Shown here piece by piece: positions 27,500 through 40,326 of a stretch of DNA of 64,000 nt. A model generated the notes under the pieces. The model searched no databases. It was given only the letters and a program-made list of their open reading frames with translations, and was not told where the DNA came from. Position numbers and translations under genes: made by a program. The stretch's first letter is position 1. Each line of letters starts with the position of its first letter. The stretch comes from Laburnicola sp. R22_1 (lineage: Eukaryota; Ascomycota; Dothideomycetes; Pleosporales; Didymosphaeriaceae): the NCBI GenBank assembly GCA_014281115.1, contig JACONQ010000007.1:868001-932000 (forward strand). Reading direction: 5' to 3'.

Positions 27500-30400
27500 C
27501 GCCTAATGCAACCTAATAGAGTATACTATTAGATATTATATTACGCAATAGCTATATAAATTATAGTAGCAATAGTAATAGCAAGATAGAGGTTAATAAT
27601 AATAGTAATACTAAGGAGTATAGGCTGGAAATCTATAATATAGCCTTAATATATAGGGATAGCATAGAAAATAACTATAGTACGAATAATAATTAATAGA
27701 TAACCTTAGTTTTCTTATACACAGTAAGTATATTAGTTATAAGTAGTTACTAGACTTTTAAGAATATTACTAGTTAATAAGCTAGCACCTCTATATATAG
27801 TTTATTCTAATAGTAGCAACGTAGGTACTACTCCTAACACACTTTATAACGCTACGTTTATACTAATAGTAAGTTATAGTAATAGTCTATACGCGCCCTT
27901 TAAAAATAAGATAAGTTATGCCTTTACTAAGTAACTATATAATATTTAGTATATAAACGAAGACATTAACCTTTTATTTACTAATAAGCGCTTATTAATA
28001 TTTTTGTCTTATATATATTTTTAAAACGCTAAATAGTGGCATATATTACTAGATAATATTAAGATAGGTATTATAGAATGCAAATAGAAAGAATACACTA
28101 TATTTCTACCTAATAGCGATAAGTCGCCTAATAAAGCACATAACATAGAAGATAGCTAACTTCTCTAATAGAATATACTTAGTATTATTAAGTTCTAGAT
28201 TAGCTTTAAACTATTTAAAGAATATATAACTTATACCCCTAAGCAAATACTAAAGAAGATAACTAATAGAGATAGTAACTCCTACAAGGTAAGAATGTAT
28301 ATAGACTTGTAGAACTCTAACTAGTAGTAGACTATATAGACTAAACTACTAGAAGACTCTACTATTATACTAGTTATAATTAGAGTTAATAAGACATAAC
28401 TAAGTAACTATTATAGTAACTAGGTGGCGTAGCTAGTGTATATATTAATTAGCAACCTAGATACACGCATTTAATAATTAAGAACGGTTCTAGATAATAT
28501 ACTTATAGTAATACTACTAATTATTAAGTAATATAATAGAGATATTACTATAAATATATACTATAAGGTAATAGTAAAAGTGTTAAATTATAAGTGCTCC
28601 TATAAAACTATATTACACTATCTAAGAGCTACTAACTTAGCTATTAAGTTTATTAATTAAATAGGCATGCGTATAAGATGCGCGAATAGGTTTAAGAGAA
28701 TGTGCTATTTAATTATATATAGTATTATAGCAGACTATAAGGAGTAGATAATAATTATAGGAGTAAACATAAGACAGTACTATATAGTGTGTTAAATATA
28801 CCCCTAAATGCAAAATATAATAGTATATACTAACCGCACTAATAAGATAGTAGTAGAATATGCGCTATATCGCTTACACAATAGTACTATAAGTATAATT
28901 AGAAGGATAAGATAGACTAGTATCTAGAGTTCTTATCTAGAGTATATACACTAGATTAGAAACTTTAGATAGAAGTTCCTATTTATAAATATATATATAG
29001 CTTTTATACTAGACCTTTTATATTAACTCTACAAAGGACTTATAAAGCATACTATTAAGTAGCTAATAGGTCTAGTTAACTTAATATATAGCAACTTAAG
29101 GACACAATACACAATATTAGAGATAAGTTAGATTAATAAGTGTTACTAGAAGGTGCCTTACTTTCTAGGCCTAAAAGTCTTTAACTATATACTAGTTAGT
29201 TAAATATTATAATAGTCTAGAAATAAACAGACGGCCCTTATAAAGTAGATCCTAGTAGTATTTACTCCCCTCCTACAAAGTAAGCTAAATACTATATAGT
29301 ATCTTTGTAGAGTGTATAACTTTATTATAATTTCTTATTATTATAGCTATAATAAGGAAACACTTAGCTATATACTTAAATTCCTCTAGCAGGTTAACAC
29401 ATATAAGTAGAAATTAGTTAGCTTCTATTTACTATACGCAAAGCACTTCTAGATACTAAAACTTTATATAATTACCTATTATATATAGATAGTATAGTAA
29501 TATAAGCTACTACTAAACTATAATCCTACTATATATATAGAAGCCCCTATATATTTCTTATTAAGAACTAGTTCTAATTAACAAACTATAAGAAAACTCT
29601 AGCGCAGATAAGTAGTCTAAACACTTAATAGACTAAGATTTAGATATATAAGACTCTAGCAAAGTACTACGTAGAGGAGCTAATAACTACAATATAAAGG
29701 CTAGAAGAGGTATAAATAAGTAGACTAGCTAGACTAGCTCTATTAAGCTAATATAGTATTAACACGTCTAAATCCCTACTTATAAAGAAGGAGAAGTTAA
29801 ATTTATATTATTAGATAACTATTTAAAACACTATAACTTATATTAAATTCCTTAGACTATATAACACACTTGCAATAATACTGCGAGAAAAGAATATAAT
29901 TAAAGCTAGTAGAATAAGCTTGTATTAGAGAGATGCTAAATAGCTTAAAGATAACCCTAGTTAGGTTAATATTTATATAATAACAATCCACCTATTATTT
30001 AGGTACTAGAGGGAGACTAAAAGGCTGAATAGTAAAGCATTATAGGAAGACTAGGAGACTATTTAATATATATTAAATTAGCAAGGCAATAGTAAGTAGC
30101 TTAAACACAATATATAAATTTAAGAATATAATTATAATAATACCGCTTTTAAAGGTAGGCGTATAGGCTAGATCTAGCTAATATTTACTATTATAGAACA
30201 AAACACTATATACTTTACTAAGTAAGAGAACCTATATATTTGCTTTCTTCTTAAGATATTTAAAATAGTAGACTAGGGATAACTAGACAATATTTATAGT
30301 TTTGTTAAGCTTTAAACCTAGTTAGCCTAAGAAATATACTTAGGAGGAACTAGATACTAAGGGGCTTATTAGGACTTCTATATAGTATAGATTATTAGCA

Positions 30401-30590
30401 TAGCGCACATTATACTAGTAAAGAATACTAACATAAACTATAGATATAATAGCGTCTAATCTAATAGTAGATTTAAAGTAGGACCTAGTAATAACTATAT
30501 ATTTATAGTTAATAACTATATTAACTTTTTAGAGTATAACACTATATATAATAATAACTAGCAATTAAAAAACTAATAAAATATAGTAAA
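27500..30590 (+). pseudogene. Decayed Plavaka-type transposase
   Basis: With TAG/TAA read as Trp/Gln, the + strand yields the order of blocks seen in fungal Plavaka transposases: an APFKNKISYAFTK opening (about 27890), KEYITYTPKQIL (about 28220), a Trp-rich WNSNWWWTIW-like block (about 28315, mostly stops now), VIIRVNKTQLSN and VAWPVYISIGNLDTRI-like blocks (about 28370-28470), an RRFKRMCYLIIYSIIADYKEQ-like block near 28680-28745, and a C-terminal NNYIFIVNNYINFLEYNTIY segment (about 30490-30550). Dozens of stops; individual block coordinates are approximate. Family call is from remembered motif order, and the N-terminal limit is a guess. Confidence 0.65.
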
Positions 30591-30899
30591 ATATACAGCA
30601 AGATAGATAAAGGGAAATTAAAGAGATATATATAGGAAACTATTACGCATAATATATAGGATAGGTTTATTATTAGATAATACTGCTTAGAATATTTATA
30701 GCTATTACTATAAGAATTAATTAATATAATAAATTCTATTAGCCGTATATTACTAAAGATATTATAGTAGTTTACTATAATAGAATATAAACTATAGTAA
30801 CCACACTATAAATGTATTCTAAGCGGTCTAAGCAACCCTTAATATTCTATATACACTAATAGCATACTAAAGTTATAGTAGTCCTCCTTTAGTAATAAT

Positions 30900-33800
30900 A
30901 TACTAACTTTAAAGTAAGCTAATAGTAGTAACAACGTGTAGTGTAGTATATTCTTAACCTTAACAAAGTAAACTTTACTACTTTGCTTTGCCTTAGCTTC
31001 TAAGGCTATATTGCTAAGCTGTCTAAGTAGAAGTTTAGTTCTAATATTATTAAAAAGTGCGTTTATTGCGCTAAGATAGATATTAAGGCAATTATAATTT
31101 ATAAGATAATATATAAAGAGGAGCTTAAGAAGCTAATATACAACTTATATAGTAACTATGTTATTTAGACTACTTTTAAATTTGTGTCTACTAAGCTTTA
31201 TCTTTACCTTACTATTACTATGCGTCTTATCTTGTATAGCATCTACTAAATACTATATAGTTGCCTATCTTTAACCTTACTATATAAGTAACTCTTTACT
31301 TCTATTACAAATATAAAATAATATATATTATTATACTTACTTGTTCAATAATATTATACTCCTATTAATAGTTATAGCTTTAGTTATACTAATAGCTATA
31401 GCTATATAAACACTAAATGCTATATTAATAGTAATAGTAACTTTAATAGTGGCAACAAAAACTTTTTCTAAGTTATAAGTAATAATAATACAAGTTACAG
31501 CTCTAGTCTCCTTAGTTAAAAATTTTTTATATTTTATAATCTGCCTATAATATATATTTTGTAGCTATAGAATAAGTATAGTAACCTAGGCATAGTTACA
31601 GCACTTCTAAGGCACTTATTTATATTTAGCTTATACACCTACTTTAGTAGGATAGTAATTACTATAGTTTAAATACTATTATAGTAATTTACTATAATAA
31701 TTTTACGCATCTATAATAACTATAGTTTATACTAATAGCTAATATAAAGTAAAAATACTAAAATAATAGGATAGGTTTTTAGCTAGTAGATATACTAATA
31801 CTATAATAATTCTACACTAAAACACAACCTTATATAGAACTAGACTTTAAATACGCACATATACTATATTCTATATATATAGCTAAAGACACTATATAAA
31901 GTATTCTTAATATAATAAATATAGAGTATTATATTATATACTAGAAGGTAAAGGCTGTCCTAGCTAGGAATAAAGTCCTAGGTAAGCTAATCTAGATAAA
32001 CTTAGAGAAAGGCAAGGTAGCTATAATAGCGTATAGGGTAGTAAATATATACTCTAAAATATTTATATTTAAGTAAGTAATAAACTATCTTCTAGAGATT
32101 ACAAAATAGTGTAACTAAAACTTTTTAAAGATAATAAAATAGATATAATAATACAATAAAGTAGTAAATAAAAGAAAGTAAGGCTATAATAATAGGCTTC
32201 TAGGCAAGTCTATATTTATACTAAAGAACACGCGATCTGCACTATATAAAGGCGCTAAAGTAGTAGCAGCATATATTAAAGTAATATGACTATATCTAAA
32301 TTCTATAGTAGTGTAGACCTCTAAAATAAGCGGACGTAAGACTATAAAAGATATAGCAGCTATAGGCTTAGTAATAAATAACTCTATAACTATACCTACT
32401 ATATTTCTATCCTCTACTATATTATATAAGACAAGTTAATGCGTTAAAAAGCTAATAATAGGCAATTGTAGATAACTCTAATTAAGAATATAATATAACT
32501 AAACTACTATAGGCTAGTGTAAGAATATATTAGCTCTACGAGCGGGCAAGTACTAGTAGTTAGCAGAATCTATAATATATATATTATTAAGTTGTATATA
32601 TTATACCTACTAGTATATTCTTATAAAAAAATAGGTGGAAATTATTATACTAATAAGTGTATAGAATAAGTAGCTTGCTATAAATATAATAGATAGCTAG
32701 ATAGAAAGCAAAGCTAGTGTTAATATACAAACGCAGCTAAGACGCACCTTAACTAAATAGACTAATAAGTTAATAAAAAATTAACTTTAATATAATAATA
32801 TAATAAGCTAAGCTATTCCTAAAACAAATATACTAGCTAACGTAATAAGATATTCTATAACACTAGTTAATAGCTAGATAGCAATATTAATCTATTTTTA
32901 GCTAGTGTAGGGGTAGCACACGTATATAGTGCCTATAACTAAGAGTATTAAATACTTAACACTCTATTACTCTAGGTGCACTCTTATTAGAACTATAATT
33001 ATTTCTATAGAGGGTGCTATTAGAATATATAATGCGTATAGACTAATAGTACACTACTATCTATAATATACTATCTATACTATTATAGACCTTAGAAAAT
33101 AGATAGATAAGACGTATATTATCTAATATTATAAGTAAGAGAAAATAGTATAAGACTATAAGTATATTAATATAGATAAGTAAATTTACTATAAGTTGCT
33201 AATACTTTTACTATATAAATAGTTAGCGCGCGCGCCTATTAAATATTAATACTAGTTACCTAGGCCTAGTAATAAGTAAGGGTAATTAAAGTCTTTTATA
33301 AGTTGCAAAGAACTAGATCTATATAGTAGAACTAGCTTATAATAGGGCGTAGGTTACTTAATACCTATAACTATATAGCTTTAACACACACTAGCATCTA
33401 AAGACACTTAAAAAAAAGGAAGATATTATCTATAGTATAACTATCTTAATAACGTAGTATAGATAAATAAGAAAATATACTAGTAACTTTCTAGTTATAT
33501 TACAAACTATTATATAAGGTACTATACTACTATAAAATTTATAAGTAATTATATATATAAGGCTTAGGCGCTACCTAATTTTATAATAGATTTACCTACT
33601 ACTAGTCTAAGCTTACTAAGAAGTAAGTCTAGTCTAATAATATTAACACTATTAATAATATTAGCTATAAAAATGCTTTAGTAGAAGGTAGCGTAAAGGC
33701 CTAAACTGTCCTTATAAAAGAGTATATTATTATAGAAGCTGTTTCTATAATAGTAATTACAAGGTTACTAATAGAAGAGAGGCCTATTAAGCTAATAAAG

Positions 33801-36000
33801 CTAACTCTATATATTAAGAAATATACAAAACTACTATAGCACCTAATTATAAAAACCTAGACTTAGGTACACAATATATTAACTATAAAAGAGTAGTAGA
33901 ATATACTATATACTATTATAAATATAGGCTTAAGAATAGTATATATACTAGATTTATTAACACAAATAGTATAGGCTAATAAAATTAAGGTGTGTAATAA
34001 AATCTAAGGCTATTATTTATAGTACGTAGTAGCCACTTAAGAAATAGTGTAAGACTATTACTAGCTATCTACTCCTACACTAGATATCTAGACTAAAGTT
34101 TTAAGAGCACTAGAGAGGTTTAGCTTTCTCTTATTAAATATAGTTAATATATATTACTCCTAACATACTTATTATATACTCTTATAGTATACTAATACTA
34201 GAGTAGATAGAAAAGAGTAGGTTTTATAGCAACCTATTTATTAATTTAGTAACTAGGTGTCTATTTAGTATAAATATTAGCTTTACCCCTATTATAAAGG
34301 TACCTAAATTAGAATAGTACTTCTAAACCCTAATGAAGAGTATAGTAGTATACTTTAGATTACTACTATATACTATACTAAAAAAGTAAAAAGGAGATTT
34401 AAGATTAACTTAATATATTTTAGTAAATAAAATTAAGGGTAAGTAGCTTTACTTTTAAACTATATAACTTGCTAATATTATAAGCCTTATATAATACTAT
34501 TAAGAGGCTATAAAAAAGAATAAGTGCGTTAAAATAAACACTTACTAAAATATTTATGTAAAGCTATATTATAAAATAAGATTACTAGATTATAATATTA
34601 CTACTATTACTAAATAATAGTAACTATAATAACCGATCTAATATTTACGCCCTTATATTACTAGAAAAGTTAATAAAGCTAGGGCTAGAGAGTAGCAAAG
34701 AGGCTGCATATATTAAATCTAACTAGTAGAATAATATAGTAAGTTCACTATAAGTAATAAAAAATAGGCGGTTAATAAGTATAGCTAATATTAGATAAGG
34801 GTAGTATATAAGAAAACACCCTATTTAACGCAAGTGTAGACGCGCATAGTGCTAAAGGACTAATAACACTTAAACTTAGAGAAGATATTTATATTAATAA
34901 CTATATCTATACTAATATTAAATAGGAATGCAAAATAGTACGTATAAGATAGAGTTATAGGTATTTTCTAATATTATACAAAAATCTACTTAACCTTAGA
35001 ATTTCTCTTAATACTAGTAATAATAAGAAGGAGTTTATATAAAGATACAAAGAGGGAGCTAGTCTACTAGAAATACTTAAAAATAAGGCTTTTAGTATAA
35101 TAAAGTATATAAGAAAAAAGCTTAAGGTAGGTCTAATACTATATATAGCCTACTATAGCCCTAAGGAATATATTATTACTAATAATAAGTCTTCTAATAG
35201 TATAGTTGCCTAGGTATAAGGTATAAAGAACCTAAGCCTAAAAATAGCACTAGAGAGCGTATAGTTCTAAAAGCTATAGTAATACACTATATCTATAATT
35301 ATTTAAGTAGTCTTTAAAGTAAACGCTAACTATAGTATAATATAGTTAAGTAATATACTTAATATTCTATATATATAATATTAGTATATGTAATCTACTT
35401 AGTATAAATTAGACCTACTCTTACTACTACTACTAAGGGTAGCATATACGTTAACCCTACTAATAATTATATACAGATACAAACTATAAAGGCTAGTATA
35501 CTTATTAATTCTACTATTACTTATAATAATATAATAGCTAGTATTAAAGATCTTCGTCGTGTAGAGATTCTAACCAAGGTCGAGTCCGCACCATACACAG
35601 AGAGGAGTAAAACAGGAGGCACTAAAACCTAGTACCTAGCACACAGTGGTAGTAATAAAATATACACAAAATAACGATGATTTCGTCGTCGACTTTCTTT
35701 ACGGTAGCATCGTCGACGGTAGTCCAATAATAGCTAGTATATTAATTAATTTTGCTACTACTTATATATAAATAACTAGAAGACTTTTATAGTAAATTAT
35801 AATATGCTATATAAGAGTAAGTTATTATAAAGTATACACACTTATAAACTTTATAGTTAACACTAACTATATAAATATAAAAGTATATAAATTAGATAGT
35901 TAGTGTATATAGCGCGCTCTAGCTATAAATAGTATAGAATTAAGTATAGTTCCGCCTAGCGCTATAATATAAAGGCGTGTTATAGTAACTTATTATGCAC
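30900..36000 (+). pseudogene. Unidentified decayed coding sequence inside the Plavaka-type unit
   Basis: Downstream of the transposase, the + strand contains further stretches that read as protein once TAG/TAA are taken as Trp/Gln, notably around 31915-32340 (blocks like KAVLARNKVLGKLI, GKVAIIAYRVVNIYSKIF, TRSALYKGAKVVAAYIKVI) and on to about 33250. Between about 31000 and 31500 there is a Ser/Asn-rich low-complexity tail and a short CVYCAK pair. I do not recognise a domain. It could be a second element-encoded protein, captured host sequence, or another transposon nested in the unit. Confidence 0.35.
35549..35722. other. Small less-mutated island in the AT-rich unit
   Basis: About 170 bp with normal base composition (GATCTTCGTCGTGTAGAG, later CGTCGTCGACTTTC and GCATCGTCGACGGTAG) surrounded by RIPped DNA. 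No open frame or inverted ends were found. It may be a short late insertion such as a solo LTR or MITE, but no target duplication was identified. Confidence 0.5.
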
Positions 36001-36019
36001 TTAATACTAATTATATATA

Positions 36020-36190
36020 ATTATATATAAAGTTACGCAAGTACACACAAAAAAAATAGGTATTACTAGGGCACTTAGGGCGTATTTAGCGCGCAAGTAT
36101 ACGCAGGCGTGCACAGAGCTGTATAGGTGTCCTAGGTATATATACTTGCTAAAAAAATTTCCTAATATAGTTATAAGGGTACTTATAAAT
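36020..36190 (+). repeat. Dispersed GTGC-rich repeat, copy 1
   Basis: Contains GGGCACTTAGGGCG, GCAGGCGTGCACAGAGC and TTTCCTAATATAGTTA in the same order as 36700-36900. Part of a short repeat found three times in this window. Confidence 0.6.
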
Positions 36191-36689
36191 ATATTAGTTA
36201 CTAGTATTATTAACTATATATAATATATACTATTACATATTATATTTATACCTATATATTTTATTACTATAGTAAGCTATATTATAACACTAAATATAGC
36301 TTATTCTATTTACTACTATTTCTAAACTATTATTAGAAATTAATATTAATAAACTTTATTATTAGCTTACTATTTTATTATAATAATAGTAAGATTTATA
36401 TAGCTATTATAGTTATTATAAACTAGCTTAGCAAGAAAAAAAGGTTATTTCTATAATTAAAATTATATTTAAAGTAGTTATAAAGGCTTTTATTACCTAT
36501 ATTTAGCGTAAAAAAGTTGTCTAAACAATATTATTAGTAACTATAGTTAATAGTTTATATTTTACTTTTAAAAATAACTTTATATATAACTTAGTATAAA
36601 GCTATAATTATCTACTAGTTAGCATTCTAAAACTAATAGCTAGATAGAGGTTACTATATTAATTTTAGCTAATTAAAAAGCTTTATTTA

Positions 36690-36905
36690 CTAATTAATTA
36701 GTATTATATAGGTAGTATAGGTGCCCTATATACCCTAGGTGCACTAGTAGCATAAGTACACATTCTTACGCAACCTTACGCATACGCACGCTAAGAAAAA
36801 AGTAGTATTATAGGTGCGCTTAGAGCACTTTTAGTATATAGGCGTGCGTAGAGCTATATAGGTGCTAGAGGTGCATATGCGCGCATAAAAATTTTCCTAA
36901 TATAT
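36690..36905 (+). repeat. Dispersed GTGC-rich repeat, copy 2 (inverted relative to 51.3 kb)
   Basis: Its reverse complement aligns over about 200 bp with 51310-51540; shared strings include AATACTACTTTTTT, GCGTGCGTATGCG, TAGTGCACCTAGGG and GCTAATTAATTAGC/TACTAATTAATTAGT. The copy here has more A/T at C/G positions, so it has been RIPped more heavily. Confidence 0.8.
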
Positions 36906-37021
36906 AACTTAGGTATAAAAAATTACTAAAATCTTTATATAGTATTTAACTTTAATAGAAATTTTGCGCTTTTTTATACTAATTACCTTTTTATACTACT
37001 AGTAGTAAGTACTACTTAGTG

Positions 37022-37166
37022 AGCTTATACTACACTAACCCTTTTTATTAACACCTTAAAATGCTTTTCTATACTAGTATATACTAGTATAATAGTAGGA
37101 GAAATAACTACTACTAGTATTATTATTATCTTTTATTAAAACCTCTTAGTTGTAAAAAAAACTATA
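37022..37166 (-). repeat. Right terminal inverted repeat of the ~10.2-kb element
   Basis: Inverted partner of 26955-27080; contains complements of AAGGTGTTAATAAAAAGGG, TTATTTCTCCTAC and AACTAAGAGGTTTT, and ends in eight A followed by CTATA. Confidence 0.75.
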
Positions 37167-37403
37167 TATAAGTATAGTACACTTAACTTACTAGTATATT
37201 ATAAAATAAGTTATATAACTAATAACTAAGCATACACACTTACTATAGCTAGCTAACGTCCCTCTTAGTAAGAATAGCGAAAGGAAAACACACACAGACA
37301 ATTGCACGAGGATCCAACGGCAGCCAGGTTAACTGATACTGTCGGCATTAACGTTAAACGTCTGCGGTATTATCAAGGTATTTATACACTGGCAGTGGTC
37401 AAG

Positions 37404-38440
37404 CTAGAAGCCATTCTCCGTCTTCGGCCTTCCTACTTCCCGCCATGCCAAAGCGCCCAGCCCCTGTGAGTCCGAAACCCCATTTGAGTGATACGAAGCC
37501 AGCTCTGCAGTTCTATTTCGGAAGCTAGGTGCGCCTAACTGACGAAATATATGTTCCACTGGTGCCTTAAGGAAAGGCGTCGAAGATGCGATTAGGAGGC
37601 ATATTTCCTCCATCCGACAGTACATAAATAGGGCGACAGAATCGCGTAAAGGGTCAGTCGACCTACTCATCCCGTTTAGATGAATGATGGCCGCAATCCC
37701 GATCCCAGTTGCGCAGAGGCCTAGGGCCAGAAGAATCGAAATGAGGCACCGCTCCAAGCGAGACCGACTCAGGTTCCAGATAAGAATAATAGGCAAAATT
37801 GCGAATGCTAGGTCGTTGATCATACCGAACCCTTCTGGTGTCAGCAAAGCTTACACACAATTAGCTTAGAGACTTGCCGAGTTGCGTATAACTAATAATC
37901 TTCCTTGCTCCGGGAGCGACACATATTACTGACACAGGACGGCATTGCAGTACCCCAAAAAGAATAGATGCAATGAGACATGGTACCATGAAGCCCACCA
38001 GTGCCCAGAGTGATCTTTTCCATGCGGTCGACGGCGCTATTGTAACTAGCTGGTACACTGTTGAGAGTCTTGCAAACGTTGATGCACAAGGCCCTACCGT
38101 CCTAGATGCTAGCTGCAACTGTACAATCTTGACGCGTAGTTTCGGGGTTATGAAGGAAGCGTGCCGTCCGTAGCCAATGTTGATGCTTGCCGCAAATAAC
38201 GAGTACGCTATAATCGCTGCAAACTGCCGCATGTTAAAATCGCTCTCCGTATTGTACATTACTGCTACTTACAACTGCAACCGAGTTCATAAAGTCAGAT
38301 GGATTCAATTTGTAAATTGGAAAAACACGTGTATACATCCTCGCGAAGTAGCAGAGAAGGGCCAGAGAAAATAATACTGTCACAGCGACTAAGGCGCGTG
38401 GCCCCGTTGAATCGTCGACTAGGTAAGTTTCTCCACCCAT
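37404..38440 (-). CDS. Fungal rhodopsin-like (PTH11-related) integral membrane protein, possibly degraded
   Basis: Proposed start is the ATG at 38440 (MGGETYLVDD). Exon 1 (38440-38273) carries a first membrane span (ALVAVTVLFSLALLCYFAR) and the MYTRVF-IYKLNPSDF motif. Intron 38272-38224 has GTAAGT...CAG. Exon 2 from 38223 runs through ASINIGYGRHASF, WALVGFMVPCLIASILFGVL and LQCRPVSVI. The last exon, read from about 37834 to the stop at 37404-37406, has MINDLAFAILPIILIWNL and an IGIAAIIHL span and ends in a polar tail. The motif order (GRH, QCRP, D-AFAILPI-IWNL) is that of fungal seven-helix rhodopsin-domain proteins. The second intron (roughly 37835-37907) has a good acceptor (CTGACACCAG) but only a weak donor, so the gene may be damaged. 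It sits next to the AT-rich isochore. Confidence 0.6.
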
Positions 38441-38621
38441 GATCACTAGTGTATGGTTGGATGTATCGAAAAAGACGAAGACGTCGAAGGGCTTTGCGAA
38501 TGGTAAGAGATTTTGGTATATCTGTTCGGTCGTTAACTTCTTCCACTTTACCTTACATGTAGTGTTCTTATAGATTGTATGACGGGAAAAGCAAAGGTTT
38601 GCAGAAGCCAAATATGCGCCC

Positions 38622-39025
38622 TGGCTAGTGTCTACCGTCTTCAAAGTTTTGTGTGGTCACGCCATGGCTGATAAACGAATATTGCTATTGGGTAACAAGC
38701 CTAGCGTTCTTCGGCCTGCTCGCGCGTCTCAGACACAGAATGTGGTCCATCCCAATCGCGCCCTTTTTTTTACGTGCTTTGGCTGTTGAACCTTGGTCGT
38801 GCTGTTAAGCCTTATAATCTGTATGGCTAGTGTCTACCGTCTTCAAAGTTTTGTGTGGTCACGCCATGGCTGATAAACGAATATTGCTATTGGGTAACAA
38901 GCCTAGCGTTCTTCGGCCTGCCCGCGCGTGTCAGACACAGAATGTGGTCCATCCCAATCGCGCCCTTTTTTTTACGTACTTTGGCTGTTGAACCTTGGTC
39001 GTGCTGTTAAGCCTTATGATCTGTA
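38622..39025. repeat. 202-bp tandem duplication
   Basis: 38622-38823 and 38824-39025 are the same 202-bp unit (starting TGGCTAGTGTCTACC) head to tail with only about five differences (for example GCTCGCGCGTCTC versus GCCCGCGCGTGTC). It lies just upstream of the rhodopsin-like gene's start and so may duplicate part of its promoter. Confidence 0.95.
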
Positions 39026-40326
39026 AAAGGTTAAGTCGACTATAAGCCGACATGAATGAAGGCAGCCTCCTAAAACATAAGGTTTAGTAACGTTAATTTG
39101 GATTTGCGGGGAACGATGACCCGGTGCCGGAGCACTGGACCCATTGCGCCGAGTCTTATCTGCGGGGGCCCCTGCAAAGGTCTGCGGCTATGGGAGAAAA
39201 TGCCGCATCCCAGGAACGGCATGCATGAAGCTCGCTGCGCACTGCTGCATAATGTACTTGGTTGCGATTGTATTTACGCATACATATGTACCCCTCAGCT
39301 CTACGAAAATAATGAAACAGGGTAAGACATTTTGGGCCATAAAGAGTAACGCTCCCTAAGTTCCTTTATTTACCATATACGTATGGGAGGTGCTTCAACG
39401 CCCTGGCTTGAATCAGGGGTGGATGGCGCAAGCACATTTGAGGTGGACAAACCAGCAGCGCGGTACATGAGACAAAGGACCCGGCATGATTTAGGCACGG
39501 CAGGATTGCGCGATGTCTTGCGGTCCTTCAGCTGTTGGCAGTCCATCCTGGGGACAAGTAGCGTTCTTGAGTCAATCGGTCTAGCGCTACTCATGATTTA
39601 GAATATCGGCATGCATAGCTCGAGTATCAGTAACTTCTCAAGCGCGGCGAGTGGGCGCAAGCGCTACTATCTATGCCCCATCGCCGCCTGCACCGATATG
39701 CAAGATATACTGTAGATAGTTAGGATAATTTACAATCGATGATTAACTAATAGATGGCTTGCATGTCGCTTGTATGTGGTGGCTTGTGGCGTATGTTAAA
39801 GATGGCTTGCATGTCGTTTGTATGTGGTGGCTTGCGGAGGAGACATTTTCACTTCCGCACTCACTTGCAACATCATATGAAACACGGAATTCACCGTAAT
39901 CCTACAGCTCTAGCTATTACCTTATTAGGGAGGCGTTAAAGTTATTTCAGTATAAGGAAGGAAGAGGTTATGATAAACATTAGATATTGCCACTTGTGGC
40001 GGGTGGGCTCTAAGAGATCTCACGGCGAGATCAGATCTTAGGATACGGAACAGTTAGAACAAGGGCAATGTGGTATTTACAATGGGGCCACTTCCGAGCT
40101 TGAGGTATGGCAACGGCGGTAAGCGCCAAGAGATTTCTTGTCCGACCTTGCAATGACCGGATCTTGGAACCGAGGGTCCGGAACAGGTCCATTGCGGGAA
40201 CTAAAAATGGAGCCCGTGGCTAGCGAGGCACAGTATATCCACGTGCCATGCGTCAAATCATGGCACCAAATAGGAATATACGCGGGTACTGGAGTGGGCC
40301 TCTATAGCCGGCTCCCGCGGCTCGTA
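39026..40326. other. Intergenic region without a supported gene
   Basis: Normal base composition. Short overlapping frames on both strands lack codon or motif support. Contains a short duplication (39753-39786 and 39801-39834, GATGGCTTGCATGTCG..., 48-bp offset). The last two bases (40325-40326) are the TA target of the pogo-type element. Confidence 0.6.

Larger units (their letters stand above)
26955..37166 (+). mobile_element. ~10.2-kb TIR-bounded DNA transposon of Plavaka (CACTA-like) type, RIPped
   Basis: The left end (26955 to ~27080: TATGGTTTTTTTTGCGACTA, later TTTCAAGGTGTTAACAAAAA) is matched in inverted orientation by the right end (~37022-37166), whose complement reads TATAGTTTTTTTTACAACTA and TTTTAAGGTGTTAATAAAAA. 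Differences are mainly G/A and C/T. The unit holds a decayed Plavaka-type transposase (about 27500-30590) and further decayed coding sequence (about 31000-35300). A target duplication could not be fixed because the flanks are low-complexity TA. The right end lies about 100 bp from the AT/GC boundary. Confidence 0.7.

Noticed and set aside
31000..33400. Possible Copia integrase or Starship-type tyrosine recombinase (DUF3435)
   Set aside because: Translated blocks did not show the expected integrase HHCC/DDE or the DUF3435 signature segments, so no such claim is made.
38622..39025. 202-bp repeats as LTRs or a MITE pair
   Set aside because: They are directly adjacent, lack TG...CA or inverted ends and have no target duplication; simple tandem duplication fits.
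39098..39601. Several overlapping 60-75-codon frames on both strands
   Set aside because: No start context, splice or domain support and similar density on both strands.
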